A stretch of 8,742 nt of DNA, taken from contig JAIFNF010000022.1 in the NCBI GenBank assembly GCA_020047885.1, positions 1 to 8,742 on the forward strand, given 5' to 3'. The stretch's first letter is position 1; every line of letters starts with the position of its first letter. Shown here piece after piece: positions 1-7,072 of the stretch. A program made the translations under genes and the position numbers. This DNA is from Gammaproteobacteria bacterium. GTDB lineage: Bacteria; Pseudomonadota; Gammaproteobacteria; Competibacterales; Competibacteraceae. The notes beneath the pieces are model-generated. The model was not told the origin of the DNA. It searched no databases and saw only the letters and a program-made list of their open reading frames with translations.

Positions 1-89
1 GTAGCCCGATGTTCTGGGCTGAGTCTGGTCAATCCAGACTTGCGGTTTTATCCACCACAAGCCTCGCCCTTTAGGGCGGGGTGATTGAC
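1..89 (+). mobile_element. Candidate right end of an IS200/IS605-type (TnpB) element with omega-RNA-like hairpins
   Basis: Seen: three hairpins in a row. They are AGCCC 3-7 with GGGCT 16-20; AGTCTGG 22-28 with CCAGACT 34-40 (loop TCAAT); and CCTCGCCC 62-69 with GGGCGGGG 74-81 (loop TTTA, one G-T wobble). The last is followed by TTGAC at 85-89 and has no T run, so it is not an ordinary terminator. Known: right ends of IS200/IS605 and IS1341-type elements often finish with a GC-rich hairpin around a TTTA or TTCA loop followed a few bases later by a short cleavage motif. The same DNA encodes the 3' scaffold of the omega RNA that guides TnpB. Inferred: this is such an end, transcribed left to right, with tnpB outside the window or lost. 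No transposase coding is visible. The exact end at 89 is a guess. Confidence 0.5.
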
Positions 90-110
90 TCAATTCGGCC
101 AGTGAATTGA
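90..110. repeat. Short perfect inverted repeat next to the element end
   Basis: TCAATTC at 90-96 and GAATTGA at 104-110 are perfectly complementary around a 7-base spacer. The pair begins directly after the TTGAC of the candidate IS end. It could be a small hairpin, an operator, or the flanking DNA into which the element inserted. No T run follows closely enough to call a terminator. If 1-89 encodes an omega RNA, this is where its guide would be read. Confidence 0.4.
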
Positions 111-158
111 TCCTGTAAATTTTTCCGTGATCGGAACGGCAGGGTAGGCAATCAAGGC

Positions 159-172
159 GATTATTTATAATC
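159..172. repeat. AT-rich palindrome, operator-like
   Basis: GATTAT 159-164 and ATAATC 167-172 form a perfect dyad around a TT centre. A perfect TATAAT hexamer (166-171) lies inside it, but there is no matching -35 box 16-18 bases upstream and no gene follows in this direction for more than 1 kb. It could be a binding site left from a lost promoter or a chance AT-rich dyad. Confidence 0.25.
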
Positions 173-340
173 AGGATCAACGAATTGGATCGACTTGATA
201 ACCTGGATTCACACAGTGCCCCCCGATTATCATGGGAAAATTTACATGAGGAAATCGCGGGACAGCCATTGATACCCGACTGGCGTCATCATTTTTGCTG
301 ATTCGGTCGGGAAAACGATTACTTTCGGGGTCATTTCCGC

Positions 341-361
341 AAAATTGATGATCCGCATCAA
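341..361 (-). terminator. Weak intrinsic terminator candidate for cysM
   Basis: Read on the minus strand, TTGATG (361-356), a 5-base loop and CATCAA (350-345) form a 6-bp stem followed at once by TTTT (344-341). The cysM stop codon (360-358) lies inside the stem. The stem is AT-rich and the T tract short, so termination would be inefficient. No stronger candidate is visible within about 250 bases downstream. Confidence 0.3.
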
Positions 362-1263
362 CCCGCAAACAACCCGGTGGACAGATAGCGGTCGCCCCGG
401 TCGCAGATGATGGTCACAATCACCGCGTTCTCGACTGCCAAGGACACCTGCAACGCCGCTGCCACTGCTCCACCCGCCGATACGCCGCAACAAATCCCTT
501 CTTCACGCGCCAATCGGCGCGTCGTGGCTTCCGCCTCGGTCTGATCAATGTCGATCACTCGATCCACCCGCGCCGGATCGTAGATTTTCGGCAGGTACTC
601 CACCGGCCAGCGGCGAATACCGGCGATAGACGATCCTTCGGTCGGCTGGACGCCGATAATCTGCACGGCAGGATTCTGCTCTTTCAGATAGCGCGATACG
701 CCCATGATGGTGCCAGTGGTGCCCATGGCGCTGACAAAGTGCGTGATTTGACCCTGCGTATCACGCCAAATCTCCGGGCCGGTCGTCTGATAATGCGCCA
801 GCGGATTATCGGGATTGGCGAACTGATCCAGCACCCGACCCCGACCCTCCTGCTCCATCCGCGCCGCCAGATCACGAGCGCCTTCCATACCGTCCGCTTT
901 GCTCACCAGAATCAACTCCGCGCCATAAGCACGCATTGCCGCCCGGCGTTCCTCACTCTGGTTCTCCGGCATAATCAGCGCCATCCGGTAGCCCTTGATC
1001 GCGGCGATCATCGCCAAGGCAATACCGGTATTGCCGCTAGTGGCTTCAATCAGCGTATCGCCGGGTCGGATGTCGCCCCGTGCTTCGGCGTGTTGAATCA
1101 TGCTCAAGGCCGGTCGATCCTTGACCGAACCAGCGGGATTATTGCCCTCCAGCTTGCCGAAAATCCGGTTGGTGGTGCGCCCCGGCAACCGCTGCAACCG
1201 CGCCAGCGGGGTGTTGCCGACGAAGGATTCAAGGGTAGGATCATCAAGGTTTGGCATCATCAT
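358..1263 (-). CDS. cysM: Cysteine synthase B (O-acetylserine sulfhydrylase B)
   Basis: This PLP-dependent cytoplasmic enzyme makes L-cysteine from O-acetylserine and sulfide. The CysM isoform also accepts thiosulfate, giving S-sulfocysteine. The protein has 301 residues, about the family's usual length. Seen: GNTPLARLQRLPG near the N-terminus; NPAGSVKDR at 42-50, whose Lys48 should bind PLP; the substrate loop TSGNTG at 75-80; the PLP-phosphate loop GTTGT at 181-185; and GVSAGGA at 260-266. The segment IAGIRRWPVEYLP (213-225) and the C-terminal CDRGDRYLSTG (288-298), with a Cys near the active site, are typical of CysM rather than CysK. The start has three tandem ATGs (1263, 1260, 1257). A GGGAAG ribosome site ends 3, 6 or 9 bases before them, so the second or third may be used. 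The gene is monocistronic here, divergent from tamA, and looks intact. Confidence 0.95.
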   Translation of the reverse strand: MMMPNLDDPTLESFVGNTPLARLQRLPGRTTNRIFGKLEGNNPAGSVKDRPALSMIQHAEARGDIRPGDTLIEATSGNTGIALAMIAAIKGYRMALIMPENQSEERRAAMRAYGAELILVSKADGMEGARDLAARMEQEGRGRVLDQFANPDNPLAHYQTTGPEIWRDTQGQITHFVSAMGTTGTIMGVSRYLKEQNPAVQIIGVQPTEGSSIAGIRRWPVEYLPKIYDPARVDRVIDIDQTEAEATTRRLAREEGICCGVSAGGAVAAALQVSLAVENAVIVTIICDRGDRYLSTGLFAG

Positions 1264-1266
1264 CAG

Positions 1267-1272
1267 CTTCCC
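1267..1272 (-). promoter_or_regulatory. Ribosome binding site of cysM
   Basis: GGGAAG on the minus strand lies 3 bases before the ATG at 1263, 6 before the one at 1260 and 9 before the one at 1257. Usual spacing (5-9) favours the second or third ATG, which would shorten CysM by one or two residues. Confidence 0.6.
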
Positions 1273-1277
1273 GTCGG

Positions 1278-1314
1278 AAAAAAAATTGCGGCGCTGCCGT
1301 TTCCCGGCGTTGCC
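1278..1314 (-). promoter_or_regulatory. Terminator-like hairpin plus U8 tract in the cysM leader
   Basis: Read on the minus strand: GGC (1314-1312), AAC, GCCG (1308-1305), a GGAAA loop, CGGC (1299-1296), AGC, GCC (1292-1290), then G-C-A-A and eight T (1285-1278). The outer GGC/GCC and inner GCCG/CGGC pairs form one stem with a 3x3 internal loop. Alternatively, CGGC (1299-1296) can pair with the following GCCG (1292-1289), which excludes the first pairing. No other leftward gene lies upstream, so a terminator here would act within the cysM leader, as an attenuator would. The stems are short. The U8 may instead only affect translation or be chance. Confidence 0.25.
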
Positions 1315-1336
1315 AACTATGGTAAATGATTATAAA
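1310..1336 (+). promoter_or_regulatory. Possible tamA promoter
   Basis: TTGCCA (1310-1315) and TATAAA (1331-1336) are separated by 15 bases, shorter than the 17 usual for sigma70. The -10 box overlaps that of the cysM promoter on the other strand. It would leave a leader of roughly 45 bases before the tamA ATG. Confidence 0.3.
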
Positions 1337-1356
1337 CATGACTTAGCAACTGACAC
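1329..1356 (-). promoter_or_regulatory. Candidate sigma70 promoter of cysM
   Basis: On the minus strand, GTGTCA (1356-1351, four of six matches to TTGACA) is followed after 16 bases by a perfect TATAAT (1334-1329). Transcription would begin near 1320, giving a cysM leader of about 57 bases that includes the hairpin and U8 tract at 1314-1278. No CysB site could be recognised by eye. Confidence 0.5.
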
Positions 1357-1386
1357 CGATTTCCGAAGCCCCTCTCCATTGATCTC

Positions 1387-3192
1387 ATGACTCCAACGAT
1401 TCGCATCATCCCCCGCTGGCGATTACTCCTAACCGGGCTGCTACTGAGCAGTCTGCTGCTGATCAGTGGAGCACTCCTGGCTCAGGACACTACCCCGGAA
1501 GCGCCGGCAAATGGCAATGGTGTACTCACAGTAACCGTTGAAGGACTGGACGATCCCTTGCGCGATAACGTGCTAGCGCTCCTGGAGATTAACCGCTTCG
1601 CCGGTAAACCCGCGCCAGAAGACATCCGGTTGCGCTGGCTCCACGCCAGAGCCGAGCGGGAAATTCGCCAGGCGCTGGAACCCTTTGGCTATTACGAACC
1701 GACGATTGAAGCGACGCTGGAATCCACCGCCAGCGGTTGGGAAGCGCGTTATCGGGTGCAAGCCGGTCGACCCTTGCTGATTGCGCTGATGGACGTGCGG
1801 GTGTTGGGGGAAGGGAAGCACGACCCCGTTTTTCAGAAACTGCTGGATCATTTGCCATTGAAAAAAGGCGAAACCCTCAATCAGCCCCAGTATGAGCAGA
1901 TCAAGTCCAGTCTGGAATCGCTGGCCACCGAACGCGGCTATTTTGAAGCCCAGTTCGTTAACCGAGCCATCCTTGTTGATTTGCAAGCTTACACCGCCAC
2001 GATTCAACTGCATTACGACACCGGCCCGCGTTACCGCTTCGGCGATGTCACCTTCCAACAGAATTTCCTGGCTCCGGAATTGCTGAACCGCTATCCTCGG
2101 TTTAAACCCGGCGATGCCTACGATGCCCGGCAACTGTTGAAATTGCAGGGCGATCTTGGCGGCAGCACCTACTTCAGTCAGGTCGAGGTCAACGCCCCGC
2201 CTAATGCGGAGACCGATGTGGCACCCGTCGAGGTTGGGCTGGAGCCGAATCGGCAACATCGTTACAGCGCCGGGCTGGGTTATGGCACTGACACCGGTGC
2301 ACGCGGCAGATTCAAAGTGGAGCAACGCTGGGTCAACCCGTCGGGTCATCATTACACCGCCGAATTGCAGTTTTCCGAGATCAAGTCCCTGGCCGGCGTC
2401 AGATACCTGATTCCCGGTGAAGACCCCGTCACCGATGAGTACGCCATTTTCGCCGGTTACGTCCAGCAGAATTATAACGATCTGGACTATGAAACCTGGA
2501 CGCTCGGCGGCGGTTGGCAAATGCAGGATGGCCAGTGGTTGAAAAATTACCACCTGAATTTCGAAAGTGAGCAGTACCAGACCAGCAGTGACTCAACGGC
2601 CAATTCGCTGTTGCTGATTCCCGGCCTGAACTGGACCTGGATCGACGCGGATGATCGGCTCCATCCCAAGCGTGGTCTGTTGTTCGGCTTTGGTCTGCGC
2701 GGCGCGACAACGGCGCTGCTGTCCGACATTAACTTTTTGCAGGGAACGGTGAATCTGAAAGGCGTGTACGCCCTGAATGACGACCATCGTTTCATCGCCC
2801 GAGGCGATTTCGGAACTACGCTGATGACCGAAGAATTCGCTGACCTGCCGACCTCGTTGCGCTTCTTCGCCGGCGGCGACGCCAGCGTGCGCGGCTACGC
2901 CTATAACAGCATTGGTCCCACCGACGACGAAGATAAGGTGATCGGCGGCAAAAATCTGCTGGTGGGCAGTCTGGAATATGAACATCGGGTCTGGGGCGAC
3001 TGGAGCGTAGCGGCGTTTGTCGATAGTGGCGACGCCTTTGACGGTTTGTCACCCGAATTGAAAACTGGTGCCGGATTAGGCGTGCGCTGGCGTTCGCCGG
3101 TGGGACCGGTGCGGGTGGACTTTGCGTCCGGTCTGGATCAACCGCCCGGCGATACCTTCCGCTTCTCACTCAGCATTGGACCTGACCTGTGA
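1387..3192 (+). CDS. tamA: TamA, outer-membrane Omp85-family translocation and assembly module subunit
   Basis: TamA is an Omp85-family outer-membrane barrel that pairs with TamB to form the TAM complex, implicated in assembly of some outer-membrane proteins and in lipid transport. Seen in 601 residues: a signal peptide (Arg-rich start, Leu-rich core 13-31, probable cleavage after Ala29 or Ala32); three POTRA-like domains at about 46-132, 135-220 and 221-288; then an Omp85 barrel from about 291 to the end. The barrel shows the family's VRGY motif at 501-504 (inside GGDASVRGY) and a C-terminal strand ending in SIGPDL. E. coli TamA is slightly shorter (about 577). The ATG at 1387 is the only sensible start: an in-frame TGA lies at 1351 and no upstream ATG, GTG or TTG intervenes. 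Its ribosome site is poor. The stop overlaps the tamB start, and the order tamA-tamB supports the call. Confidence 0.93.
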   Translation: MTPTIRIIPRWRLLLTGLLLSSLLLISGALLAQDTTPEAPANGNGVLTVTVEGLDDPLRDNVLALLEINRFAGKPAPEDIRLRWLHARAEREIRQALEPFGYYEPTIEATLESTASGWEARYRVQAGRPLLIALMDVRVLGEGKHDPVFQKLLDHLPLKKGETLNQPQYEQIKSSLESLATERGYFEAQFVNRAILVDLQAYTATIQLHYDTGPRYRFGDVTFQQNFLAPELLNRYPRFKPGDAYDARQLLKLQGDLGGSTYFSQVEVNAPPNAETDVAPVEVGLEPNRQHRYSAGLGYGTDTGARGRFKVEQRWVNPSGHHYTAELQFSEIKSLAGVRYLIPGEDPVTDEYAIFAGYVQQNYNDLDYETWTLGGGWQMQDGQWLKNYHLNFESEQYQTSSDSTANSLLLIPGLNWTWIDADDRLHPKRGLLFGFGLRGATTALLSDINFLQGTVNLKGVYALNDDHRFIARGDFGTTLMTEEFADLPTSLRFFAGGDASVRGYAYNSIGPTDDEDKVIGGKNLLVGSLEYEHRVWGDWSVAAFVDSGDAFDGLSPELKTGAGLGVRWRSPVGPVRVDFASGLDQPPGDTFRFSLSIGPDL

Positions 3193-6100
3193 TCGTGAAC
3201 CGCCTGCGTCGAATCCTGTTTTGGCTCTTGTCGCTGACCCTGTTTCTCGTGTTGGTGATCATGCTGACCGCCAGTTTCACGGTGTCCACCCCTACCGGCC
3301 TCAATGGCCTGCTGGCGCTGGCACAGCGGATCTTGCCGGGTCAACTCAGTTACGGGCGAATTGACGGCTCGCTGATGGGGCCTCTCCACATTGAACAACT
3401 CCGCTATGAAGACGGACCGTTGCAGGTGACGCTGGCCAAGGGCGATCTGGATTGGCAACCTCGCGCATTGTTCAACATGACGCTTAATATCAACCGGTTG
3501 CATGTTGATGGTTTGGATGTGCGTCTGCCGCCCGGCACGGAAAGCCCGCCTTCAACCGAACCGTTCACCCTGCCGGAGATTCAACTGCCGCTGGCCATTC
3601 AACTAGCTGATCTGCAAGGCCGGAATCTGCGCATTCAGCCGGATGGCATGGAGCCAATCCTGATCGACTCGGTGAACGTGCAAGCCCGTACCGAAGTGGA
3701 TGGTTTGAAAGTCGAAGTGTTGGACGTTCGCTCGCCACAGGGCGATATCAAGCTGAACGGGCAAGTCAACCCGGTGGGTGCCTATCCCGTGCAACTCCAG
3801 TTGACCTGGCGGTTGCCCACGCCTGATTACGGGGATTTCCACGGCCAAGGCGACATTCGCGGCGCACTGCATGAACAGTTGAGCGTGACCCAGCAGGTCA
3901 GTGGCGCGGCAGCGCTGGAATTAACCGGCGATGTCCGCGAACTGTTCACCAAACCCGCCTGGTCGGTGCAGACCCAGTTGAAGATCGCCGATCTCAAACC
4001 CTTCGTTGCGGAACTGGCCGGTCAGCCGCTCACCGCGCAGGTTGACGCTCAGGGCGTGCTGGCGCGTTTCAAGGGGCACGGTGAAGTCCAGACCACGCTG
4101 CCGGAACTCGGTCCATCAACCTTGCACGTTACCGCTGCCGGCGATGAGCAAGGGGTGAAACTGGACGTACTGAAATTGACGACGACACAGCGACCGCTGG
4201 CGCTGGATGCCAAAGGGGAACTGCACTTTCAGGACCTGCGCTTCAACATCGCCGGGCAATGGCGCTCGCTGGTCTGGCCATTAACCGGTGCGCCCCAGGT
4301 GGAAAGCGCTCAGGGTGAAGTCACTGCCGAGGGCATCCCCACCGATTACCGGTTCCAACTGGCGGCGGATGTGCAGGGGCCGGACCTTCCCAAGGGTCGC
4401 TGGACATTGACCGGTCAGGGTTCCGACCGAGCGGTGCGCGACGTGAAGTTCAAAGCCCAGACCCTGGAAGGCACCGTGCAGGGACAGGTCGACGCGGCTT
4501 GGTTGCCGGCCGTGCGCTGGCAAGCAGCGGTCAGCGGTGAAGGGCTAAATCCCGGCGCACAGTGGAAAGAGCTGCCAGGCAAGTTGAATCTGCGACTGAA
4601 AAGTGACGGTAGTTTGCAAGGCGATCAGCTCCGGGCGAATCTGTTGCTGGAAGAATTGGCGGGTACGCTGAGCGGTCAAGCGGTGCGCGGTAATGCCGAT
4701 CTGGCCGTCCACAATCAGGATTTGACGATTAAAGCGTTGCGGGTGAACGCGGGCGCGGCGCGGGTGGAGGCGGAAGGCGCGTTGGCGCAACGCTGGGATT
4801 TACGCTGGACCCTGAATGCGCCGCAATTGCAAACACTGGTTCCCGGTCTGCGTGGAGCCGTTGCCAGCACGGGCACGTTGAGCGGTTCTCGTGAGCGTCC
4901 GCAAGTCGCTGCTAATTTCACCGTGCGCGATCTGCGGCAGGGCGATACCCAAATTCAGCAGTTGAAAGGCGAGGCGCGAATTGATGTCGGCGGCACTGAG
5001 CGCTCCCTGCTCAACATCGCCGGTGAGGGGCTGGTGCTGGGCGGGCAGCGCTGGAAAACCGTCAAACTGGAGGGTACCGGGACGCCGACCGCGCATGATC
5101 TAAAGGCGGAACTGGTGGGCGAACCGGGCCGCTTTGCGCTGGCGCTGGCCGGTCAGTTGACCCTGCCGGAATTGCGCTGGCAGGGCCGTCTCACGCAACT
5201 GAGCGCCCGCGACACGGTAGCCGGGGCCTGGACGCTGGATCAACCCGTGGCCGTGCAGGCTTCCGCACAACAGGCCCGTCTGGACAACGCCTGTCTGAGC
5301 AGCAATCCAGCCCGATTGTGCGTTCAGGGGCAGTGGGATGGCCAGAAGGGTGTCAATGGCCGACTGCAACTCACCAATCTCACCCCGGAGCGCTTCAAGC
5401 CCTTCCTGCCGCCGGGCGTCGATCTAGCCACTAGTGTCAATGCCGAGGCGACCGCGACCGGCAAACCGGGCGGGGCGATGCAGGCCAAACTCAACCTGAA
5501 CCTGACCCCCGGCACGCTGAAGATGGTCGCGGAAGGCCAGTCGCTGCGCTTCACGCTCAAGGGCGGCAGTCTCCAGATGAACACCGATGGACGCACCGCG
5601 ACCGGTCAGGCCCAAATTGATCTTGCCCAAACCGGGCAGTTACAGGCGACCATGCAGGTGCAGGATTTACTCGGCACCGCTCGGGTGAATGGCAAGGTCA
5701 ACGCCGCCATTACCGATCTGGGCTTGGTGTCGTTGTTCGTGCCGCAAGTGCAGAACGTGACCGGGCAATTGCGGGCCGACGTTAACGTGACCGGCAATCT
5801 GACCAAACTGGCGCTCCGCGGGGCGATCCGCCTGGAGAACGCCGGGGCCGCGATTCCCGAAGCCGGCATTCGGCTGGAAGGCTTGCAGATGTCTGCCGTG
5901 AGCCAGGGGCAGGGGCCGTTGCAGGTCACCGGTTCGGTCCGCTCCAAACCGGGTCAGATGCAGATTACCGGCGAAGTAGACCCACTCAAACCACGAGTGA
6001 ATCTGACGATCAAGGGCCAAGATTTTCAGGCCATGGATACCGCCGATTTACAGATTCAGCTCAGCCCCGATCTGAATATTAGCTTCGATCAACAGCAGGT

Positions 6101-6962
6101 ACGAATCGACGGGCAGGTGACTATTCCCCGTGCGTTTGTGCGTCCGGGCGGTAACCGGCCTGGCGCGATCAAGCCCTCAGGGGATGTCGTCATCGTCAAT
6201 GATCCGAATGGCGAAACGTTGCCCGCCAAGCCCCGGGGCATCGCTATTTTCGCCAGAGTGCGGGTGATTCTGGGTGATGACGTGCGGCTCGAAACTCCGG
6301 TATTTCAGGGTAGGCTGAAGGGCAATCTACTGGTGGAGGAAACCCCACAACTGGCCCCACGTGGCAGTGGTACGGTGGAAGTCGTGGCCGGTAACTACAA
6401 GATTTTTGGCGAAGAAGTTGAAATCCAGCGCGGCCAGGTGCTGTTCAGCAACAGCCCGCTGGATAATCCCGGTCTGGATTTGCGGGTGGCGCGGCAGATC
6501 AGCAATAGCGATCTCGGCGATGGCGCCATGGTCGGGGCGCAGATTCGCGGGACGCTGAAACAGCCGCAATTGACGCTGGTTTCGCAGCCGAAAATGCCGG
6601 ATGCCAGCATTCTGTCCTATTTGCTGCTCGGCCGGGGGCCACAGGGGAGCGGCGCAGAATCGGCGATGCTGTTCAAAGCCGCCAATGCCCTGGGGTTTGG
6701 CAGCAGTGCGATTACCAAGGGTCTGGGCGATGCCTTCGGGCTGGATACGCTGGAATTTAACCCCGGCGCGAACGGTAACGGCTCGGCTCTGGCGCTGGGC
6801 AAATACCTGTCGCCGGATTTGTATGTCGGGTACGGGATGGGCCTGCTGGATAACGCCAATACCTTTAATATCAAGTACCGGCTGACTAAACGGCTCATGT
6901 TTGAATCGAACACCAGCACCACCGGAGTCGGCGCGGATTTGACCTACGTTCTGGAGCGGTAA
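3189..6962 (+). CDS. tamB: TamB, inner-membrane-anchored translocation and assembly module subunit
   Basis: TamB is an AsmA-like protein anchored in the inner membrane that spans the periplasm as a long hydrophobic beta-groove and contacts TamA. Its 1257 residues match E. coli TamB (1259). Seen: an N-terminal Arg-rich start and a single membrane segment at about 9-31; the family sequence STPTGLNGLLALAQRILPG just after it; a long run of beta-rich, amphipathic repeats; a Cys pair (Cys702 and Cys711) that could form a periplasmic disulfide; and the C-terminal TamB domain (DUF490) from about 880, ending in GADLTYVLER. The start is GTG at 3189, in the GTGA overlap with the tamA stop. No strong ribosome site precedes it, so translation is probably coupled to tamA. 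No frameshift or truncation is visible. Confidence 0.93.
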   Translation: MIVNRLRRILFWLLSLTLFLVLVIMLTASFTVSTPTGLNGLLALAQRILPGQLSYGRIDGSLMGPLHIEQLRYEDGPLQVTLAKGDLDWQPRALFNMTLNINRLHVDGLDVRLPPGTESPPSTEPFTLPEIQLPLAIQLADLQGRNLRIQPDGMEPILIDSVNVQARTEVDGLKVEVLDVRSPQGDIKLNGQVNPVGAYPVQLQLTWRLPTPDYGDFHGQGDIRGALHEQLSVTQQVSGAAALELTGDVRELFTKPAWSVQTQLKIADLKPFVAELAGQPLTAQVDAQGVLARFKGHGEVQTTLPELGPSTLHVTAAGDEQGVKLDVLKLTTTQRPLALDAKGELHFQDLRFNIAGQWRSLVWPLTGAPQVESAQGEVTAEGIPTDYRFQLAADVQGPDLPKGRWTLTGQGSDRAVRDVKFKAQTLEGTVQGQVDAAWLPAVRWQAAVSGEGLNPGAQWKELPGKLNLRLKSDGSLQGDQLRANLLLEELAGTLSGQAVRGNADLAVHNQDLTIKALRVNAGAARVEAEGALAQRWDLRWTLNAPQLQTLVPGLRGAVASTGTLSGSRERPQVAANFTVRDLRQGDTQIQQLKGEARIDVGGTERSLLNIAGEGLVLGGQRWKTVKLEGTGTPTAHDLKAELVGEPGRFALALAGQLTLPELRWQGRLTQLSARDTVAGAWTLDQPVAVQASAQQARLDNACLSSNPARLCVQGQWDGQKGVNGRLQLTNLTPERFKPFLPPGVDLATSVNAEATATGKPGGAMQAKLNLNLTPGTLKMVAEGQSLRFTLKGGSLQMNTDGRTATGQAQIDLAQTGQLQATMQVQDLLGTARVNGKVNAAITDLGLVSLFVPQVQNVTGQLRADVNVTGNLTKLALRGAIRLENAGAAIPEAGIRLEGLQMSAVSQGQGPLQVTGSVRSKPGQMQITGEVDPLKPRVNLTIKGQDFQAMDTADLQIQLSPDLNISFDQQQVRIDGQVTIPRAFVRPGGNRPGAIKPSGDVVIVNDPNGETLPAKPRGIAIFARVRVILGDDVRLETPVFQGRLKGNLLVEETPQLAPRGSGTVEVVAGNYKIFGEEVEIQRGQVLFSNSPLDNPGLDLRVARQISNSDLGDGAMVGAQIRGTLKQPQLTLVSQPKMPDASILSYLLLGRGPQGSGAESAMLFKAANALGFGSSAITKGLGDAFGLDTLEFNPGANGNGSALALGKYLSPDLYVGYGMGLLDNANTFNIKYRLTKRLMFESNTSTTGVGADLTYVLER

Positions 6963-6980
6963 TTCAGACGTAACCGTTCA

Positions 6981-7018
6981 CCCCCCACCCCAGCCCTCCC
7001 CCGCAAGGGGGGAGGGAG
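6981..7018. repeat. C-rich dispersed-type hairpin after tamB
   Basis: CCCTCCCCC (6994-7002) and GGGGGAGGG (7008-7016) form a perfect 9-bp stem with a small GCAAG loop, preceded by a C-rich CACC-type lead-in. There is no T run on either side, so a classical Rho-independent terminator is unlikely, though it may act as an RNA 3' stabiliser or a weak stop for tamAB. Its form (C-rich lead-in, GCAA-type loop, AGGGAG after the stem) matches a style of intergenic repeat found in many copies in various environmental bacteria. Copy number here is inferred, since only one copy of this exact form is in the window. Confidence 0.6.
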
Positions 7019-7041
7019 TCGTGCGAATCAGCGAGTTGGCG

Positions 7042-7066
7042 CTCCCCCTCTCCATTTATGGGGAGG
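7042..7066. repeat. Second hairpin between tamB and the protease gene
   Basis: CCTCTCCA (7047-7054) pairs with TGGGGAGG (7059-7066) around a TTTA loop, with one wobble. An alternative pairing uses CTCCCC 7042-7047 with GGGGAG 7060-7065. It stands about 30 bases after the previous hairpin, and the two probably belong to one small composite repeat of roughly 85 bases (6981-7066). Confidence 0.5.
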
Positions 7067-7072
7067 TCAGAC

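Larger units (their letters stand above)
90..357. other. Gene-free, AT-richer stretch downstream of cysM
   Basis: No convincing coding region is present on either strand. The open frames here are short and run antisense or out of frame into cysM. By eye the composition is more AT-rich than the genes. The contents I can support are the inverted repeat at 90-110, a 14-bp palindrome at 159-172, a long-looped repeat pair CCCGAC 275-280 with GTCGGG 306-311, and a weak terminator for cysM starting at 341. It is probably intergenic DNA, possibly decayed insertion-element flank. Confidence 0.5.

Noticed and set aside
62..81. Hairpin as a Rho-independent terminator of a gene before the window
   Set aside because: The stem is strong, but the following bases contain no T tract on the plus strand, and two further hairpins precede it in a pattern that fits an IS200/IS605 right end better.
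166..171. Perfect TATAAT as a promoter
   Set aside because: There is no -35 box at a suitable distance, and the next gene in that direction starts over 1.2 kb away beyond an opposing gene.
242..493. Small minus-strand frame overlapping the end of cysM
   Set aside because: It is mostly another reading frame of cysM with an unremarkable tail, and it has no ribosome site or family resemblance.
739..1329. 196-codon plus-strand open frame opposite cysM
   Set aside because: It is antisense to the conserved PLP-enzyme sequence and has no motif; treated as a shadow.
1573..2553. 326-codon open frame antisense to tamA
   Set aside because: It is fully contained opposite a clear Omp85 gene and shows no family features; it is a shadow of GC-rich codon use.
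6994..7066. Adjacent hairpins as a CRISPR array
   Set aside because: The two hairpins have different sequences, there are no regularly spaced identical repeats, and no cas genes are nearby.
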